Shown: one piece after another, positions 61,441 through 64,000 of the stretch
Layout: every line of letters begins with the position of its first letter
How positions within the stretch are numbered: position 1 is the stretch's first letter
Assembly: GCF_017876755.1 (NCBI RefSeq)
Contig: NZ_JAGIOO010000001.1
Location: 4,325,786 to 4,389,785 of the forward strand
Direction of reading: 5' to 3'
Origin: Crossiella equi
Lineage (GTDB): Bacteria > Actinomycetota > Actinomycetes > Mycobacteriales > Pseudonocardiaceae
DNA: 64,000 nucleotides
Notes under the pieces: model-generated
Database searches by the model: none
Told to the model about the DNA's origin: nothing
What the model saw: the letters and a program-made list of their open reading frames with translations, nothing else
Translations under genes and position numbers: made by a program

Positions 61441-61641
61441 ATACCAGACGCCCAGATCAACGACTTACAGGACAGGCTCTAGTCAGGCCGCACGAGCAGT
61501 GGGGTTGCCTGGTCTGGCCGCACGAGCAGGCGGGTTTACCGGTCAGGCCGCACGAACCGTCCAGTGCACCCGGTAAGGCCGCTCGGAAGTCGGCTGTTCG
61601 GGTGTGGCCGTTCGACAGGGAACACCCACAGCGAAGACCCT

Positions 61642-62523
61642 CTAGGCGTCCAAGCCGCCCTTGGGCACCATGGCCGCCGACAGCTCCAGCCCGTAGACCC
61701 GGTGCGCGGTGCGCCCGAACACCTCGAACCGCTCCGGTTCGGACAGCCGCCCGGTCAGCTCCTCCGCCGCGGCCACCACGTCCGCATACGACGCGGCGAG
61801 CGTGCACACCGGCCAGTCCGAGCCGAACATGACCCGTTCCGGGCCGAACGCCTCCAGCACCACCTCGGCGTAGGGCCGCAGGTCGGCGACCGTCCACTGT
61901 GCCCAGTCGGCCTCGGTGACCAGGCCGGAGAGCTTGCAGCTCACGTTCGGCAGGGCGGCCAGCGCGCGCAGGTCCGCCGCCCACGGCTCCAGCTCACCCG
62001 AGGCCACCGGGGGCTTCGCGCAGTGGTCCAGTACGAAGGCCAGCTGCGGCAGCTCGCGGGCGGTCTCCACCGCGGCGGGCAGCTGGCCGGGCAGGACCAG
62101 CAGGTCGTAGACCAGCCCGGCGTCGGCGACCGCGGCCAGGCCTTCGCGCACGTCGTCGCGGCACAGCCAGCGCGGGTCCGGCTCGCCCTGCACCTGGTGC
62201 CGGATGCCGCGCAGCCACCGGCCGCCCTTGCCCTGCCCGAGACGGGCCAGCTCGGCGGCCACGTCCGGGGCGGTGAGGTCGGTCCAGCCGACCACCCCGG
62301 CCACGATCTCGGCCTCCTCGGCGATGGCCAGCAGCTCCGGGGTCTCCTCGGCCACCGTCACGGTCTGCACCAGCACGGTCGCGCCGACGCCGGTGGCGAT
62401 CGTGACGTGTTCCAGGTCCGGCATGGCGAAGCTGCGGTTGATCGGCGCCAGCGCCTCGCCGGTGATCCAGTCCTGCGGCCGGACGTTGAGGTCCCACAGG
62501 TGGTGGTGGGCGTCGATGCGCAT
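61642..62523 (-). CDS. Amidohydrolase_2 family lactonase (L-fuconolactone/L-rhamnonolactone hydrolase-like)
   Basis: A 293-residue metal-dependent TIM-barrel hydrolase. MRIDAHHHLWD, GIRHQVQGEPDPRWLCRDDV, FVLDHCAKPP and VMFGSDWPVCTLAASYADVV match the amidohydrolase_2 lactonases that open sugar lactones. ATG 62523 overlaps the upstream aldo-keto reductase stop by 1 bp. Last gene of the operon. Confidence 0.9.
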   Translation of the reverse strand: MRIDAHHHLWDLNVRPQDWITGEALAPINRSFAMPDLEHVTIATGVGATVLVQTVTVAEETPELLAIAEEAEIVAGVVGWTDLTAPDVAAELARLGQGKGGRWLRGIRHQVQGEPDPRWLCRDDVREGLAAVADAGLVYDLLVLPGQLPAAVETARELPQLAFVLDHCAKPPVASGELEPWAADLRALAALPNVSCKLSGLVTEADWAQWTVADLRPYAEVVLEAFGPERVMFGSDWPVCTLAASYADVVAAAEELTGRLSEPERFEVFGRTAHRVYGLELSAAMVPKGGLDA

Positions 62524-63506
62524 CAGCTCTCCCCGGGTCCTCGGACGTCCGCCGCGAGCAAACCACGGCCGCGCAGGTCCGACCAGAGGGCGGGGGGCAC
62601 GGCCGCGGCCACCAGCTCCGCGTTCTGCCTCATCTGCTCGCCGGTGCGGGCGCCGATCACCACGCTGGCCACGGCCGGGTGGCCGAAGGCGAACTGGATG
62701 GCGGCCTGCGGCAGCGTCACGCCGTGCTCGGCGCACACCCCGGCGATCGCCCGCGCGCGGTCGACCAGCTCGCCCGGCGCGTCGTCGTAGTTGTACTTGG
62801 CCGCGGCCGGGACCTCGTGCCGGGACAGCAGGCCGGAGTTGAACACGCCCGCGGCCAGCACGGACACCCCGCGCTCGGCGCACAGCGGCAGGAACTCCGG
62901 GGCGGCGGGCTGCTCCAGCAGCGTGTACCGCCCGGCCAGCATGACCACGTCGATGTCGGTCTCCCGGATGAACCGGGCGGGCATCTCCCACTGGTTCATA
63001 CCCACGCCGATCGCGCCGACCACACCCTCCTCGCGCAGCTCGGCCAGCGCCGGGAAGCCCTCCCCCGCCGCCTGCGCCCAGTGCTCGTCCGGGTCGTGCA
63101 GCAGCACCACGTCGACGCGGTCCAAGCCGAGCCGGTCCAGGGAGGCGGCCAGCGAGCGGCGCACGCCGTCGCGGCTGAAGTCCCACACCCGGCGCGCGGT
63201 GGCGGGCACCGCGAAGCCGTCCGCGAGGTCGTCCCCGCCGCCGTCGTGCGGGACCAGCACCCGGCCGACCTTGGTGGAGACGGTGAACTCGTCCCGGGGC
63301 TTGCCCGCCAGCACCGCGCCCATCCGGCGCTCGGACAGGCCGAGGCCGTAGTGCGGGGCGGTGTCGAAGTAGCGCACCCCCGCGTCCCAGGCGGCCTCGA
63401 CGGCCTCGTGCGCGTCCCCGTCCGGCACCTCGCGGTAGAGGTTGCCGATCGGGGCCGCGCCGAAGCCGAGGCGCGAGACGGACACGGCGGTACGACCAAG
63501 CTTCAC
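62523..63506 (-). CDS. Aldo-keto reductase (L-fucose/L-rhamnose dehydrogenase-like)
   Basis: A 327-residue aldo-keto reductase with RLGFGAAPIGNLYREV, GVRYFDTAPHYGLGLSERRM (catalytic Asp and Tyr), VDVVLLHDPDEHW (HxP position altered to HDP) and VIGARTGEQM for NADP binding. In the L-fucose oxidative pathway such enzymes make the lactone for the next gene. GTG overlaps the mutarotase stop by 4 bp. Confidence 0.9.
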   Translation of the reverse strand: MKLGRTAVSVSRLGFGAAPIGNLYREVPDGDAHEAVEAAWDAGVRYFDTAPHYGLGLSERRMGAVLAGKPRDEFTVSTKVGRVLVPHDGGGDDLADGFAVPATARRVWDFSRDGVRRSLAASLDRLGLDRVDVVLLHDPDEHWAQAAGEGFPALAELREEGVVGAIGVGMNQWEMPARFIRETDIDVVMLAGRYTLLEQPAAPEFLPLCAERGVSVLAAGVFNSGLLSRHEVPAAAKYNYDDAPGELVDRARAIAGVCAEHGVTLPQAAIQFAFGHPAVASVVIGARTGEQMRQNAELVAAAVPPALWSDLRGRGLLAADVRGPGES

Positions 63507-63811
63507 GGCAGCTCCCACACCAGTCGGATCTCGGGCTCGGCACCCGAGTAGTCGTCCTCGACCTCCAGCAGCTCGGCCATCCGCGCCTGCCAGGGCACGT
63601 TGGCCGGGTGCTCCCGCAGGTACTCGCGCATCGCCGGGTAGTCCGCGCAGTCCACGAGGTGGAACAGGTCCAGCCCGCTGCGCCAGATCCGCCAGGACCG
63701 CACCCCGGCCTCGCGCAGCGCGGTGTCCAGCTCGGCCGGGATGGTGGCGTGCACCTTCTCGTACTCGGCTTCCCGGCCCGGCTTGAGCCGGGTGTGCAGC
63801 ACGGTCTCCAT
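63503..63811 (-). CDS. L-rhamnose/L-fucose mutarotase
   Basis: A 102-residue protein of the L-rhamnose mutarotase (RhaM) family: VLHTRLKPGREAEYEKVHAT, IPAELDTALREAGVRSWRIW and LFHLVDCADYPAMREYL. It interconverts sugar anomers before dehydrogenation. ATG 63811 overlaps the permease stop by 1 bp. Confidence 0.92.
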   Translation of the reverse strand: METVLHTRLKPGREAEYEKVHATIPAELDTALREAGVRSWRIWRSGLDLFHLVDCADYPAMREYLREHPANVPWQARMAELLEVEDDYSGAEPEIRLVWELP

Positions 63812-64000
63812 CAGGTCTGCGCCTTCCCGGTGGCTATGCGGGCCAGCATCAGCGCGCCGAGGATGACCGCGCCGTAGACCGCCTGGATCCAGAACGAGGG
63901 CACCTGGGCCAGCGTGAGCAGGTTGTCCACCACGCCGAGCAGCAGCACACCGGTCAGCGCGCCGAACATGGTGCCCTTGCCGCCGTCCAGGGAGATGCCG
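63811..64000 (-). CDS. Sugar ABC transporter permease (RbsC type), C-terminal part
   Basis: The final 62 residues of an RbsC-like permease: ISLDGGKGTMFGALTGVLLL, VDNLLTLAQVPSFWIQAVYG and AVILGALMLARIATGKAQT. The rest lies beyond the right edge. It heads the operon part seen here and probably imports the sugar that the three downstream enzymes oxidise. Confidence 0.85.
   Translation of the reverse strand, partial: GISLDGGKGTMFGALTGVLLLGVVDNLLTLAQVPSFWIQAVYGAVILGALMLARIATGKAQT

Larger units (their letters stand above)
60547..61479 (-). mobile_element. IS5-family (IS427-like) insertion sequence
   Basis: A 933-bp element with terminal inverted repeats starting GAGCCTGTCCTGTAAGTC at 60547, with its complement ending at 61479. 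TA is duplicated on both sides (60545-60546 and 61480-61481) within a CTAG target. It carries a two-frame transposase and interrupts the composite repeat element. Confidence 0.9.
60088..61616. repeat. Mirror-image composite repeat element split by an IS
   Basis: Without the IS (60547-61479) this is an inverted duplication centred near 60370. The left arm has four units of about 30 bp (cores TTCGCGCGGCC at 60088, TTCGTGCGGCC at 60119, CTCGTACGGCC at 60148 and 60178), hairpin 1, then a GC-rich block (60313-60354). The right arm carries the same parts in reverse: a similar block, hairpin 2, and five units with cores on the minus strand (61486, 61516, 61546, 61577, 61606). Spacing is 29-31 bp. 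It lies between convergent genes. Confidence 0.75.

Noticed and set aside
60088..61616. Possible CRISPR array, because of units spaced about 30 bp
   Set aside because: Only an 11-bp core is conserved, the intervals are partly similar to one another, there is an inverted second array and no cas genes are present.
61457..61984. Minus-strand frame with decapeptide repeats (SCGLTGKPAC, SCGQTRQPHC)
   Set aside because: The peptide repeats come from the 30-bp DNA units; spacing of 29 and 31 bp elsewhere breaks the frame and the rest is antisense to the lactonase gene.

Overview
The window is a GC-rich (about 70%) actinobacterial chromosome segment. GTG starts are common, -CTGA/ATGA overlaps are frequent, and long antisense shadow frames run opposite real genes. 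A DasR-type amino-sugar regulon, a conservon-type NIT histidine kinase, streptogrisin-like proteases and a groEL-moeA-psd-pssA-AAA-def-thiC gene order shared with mycobacteria point to a Pseudonocardiales-type genome. That placement is inferred from gene content only. No rRNA or tRNA gene was recognised.

Layout. 1-10.5 kb: a NIT-domain sensor histidine kinase runs off the left edge. Next come an orphan NMT1-type binding lipoprotein and a five-gene operon with two tandem tripartite tricarboxylate transporter sets (tctC-tctB-tctA-tctC-tctA); the second set lacks tctB. 10.5-16.5 kb: an XPB-type helicase, a secreted GH75 chitosanase, a stand-alone AIPR-type abortive-infection protein, a CapA-like lipoprotein and a PspC protein. 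16.5-22.3 kb: an amino-sugar ABC importer with a GH20 hexosaminidase, then cutC, each preceded by a DasR-like site. 22.3-37.5 kb: a secreted TNT-like protein, groEL with two CIRCE operators, a Ser/Thr kinase, a cold-shock protein, an AIM24 protein, moeA, two paralogous M48 metallopeptidases, psd, pssA, a CDC48-like ATPase, a LytR_C protein and a DUF3263 protein. 37.5-45.3 kb: def, a decayed gene, and the thiamine genes thiC-thiD and thiO-thiS-thiG behind two TPP riboswitches, plus thiE and a voltage-gated cation channel. 45.3-50.5 kb: two secreted S1 proteases, a membrane protein and an MFS exporter. 50.5-60 kb: dasR, divergent dasABC, a GH3 hexosaminidase, a NagB-II-type deaminase, an Imm7-type protein, nagA and a FadR-type regulator. 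60-61.6 kb: a large inverted-repeat composite element split by an IS5-family insertion. 61.6-64 kb: an L-fucose/L-rhamnose-type oxidative sugar operon that runs off the right edge.

How it fits together. Secreted chitosanase and two importers would supply amino-sugar oligomers. GH20 and GH3 enzymes would trim them, and NagA plus the SIS deaminase would feed glycolysis. DasR-like palindromes lie at dasA, nagA, cutC, the second importer, inside the GH3 gene and, in a variant form, ahead of the tct operon. The FadR-type regulator shares a 13-bp sequence with the second importer's promoter, which suggests cross-regulation. The most unusual items are the mirror-image repeat element at 60.1-61.6 kb, a 91-nt hairpin inside the signal-peptide region of a binding protein, a repeated 13-bp palindrome across unrelated genes, the lone AIPR gene and the M48 pair placed ahead of phospholipid genes.
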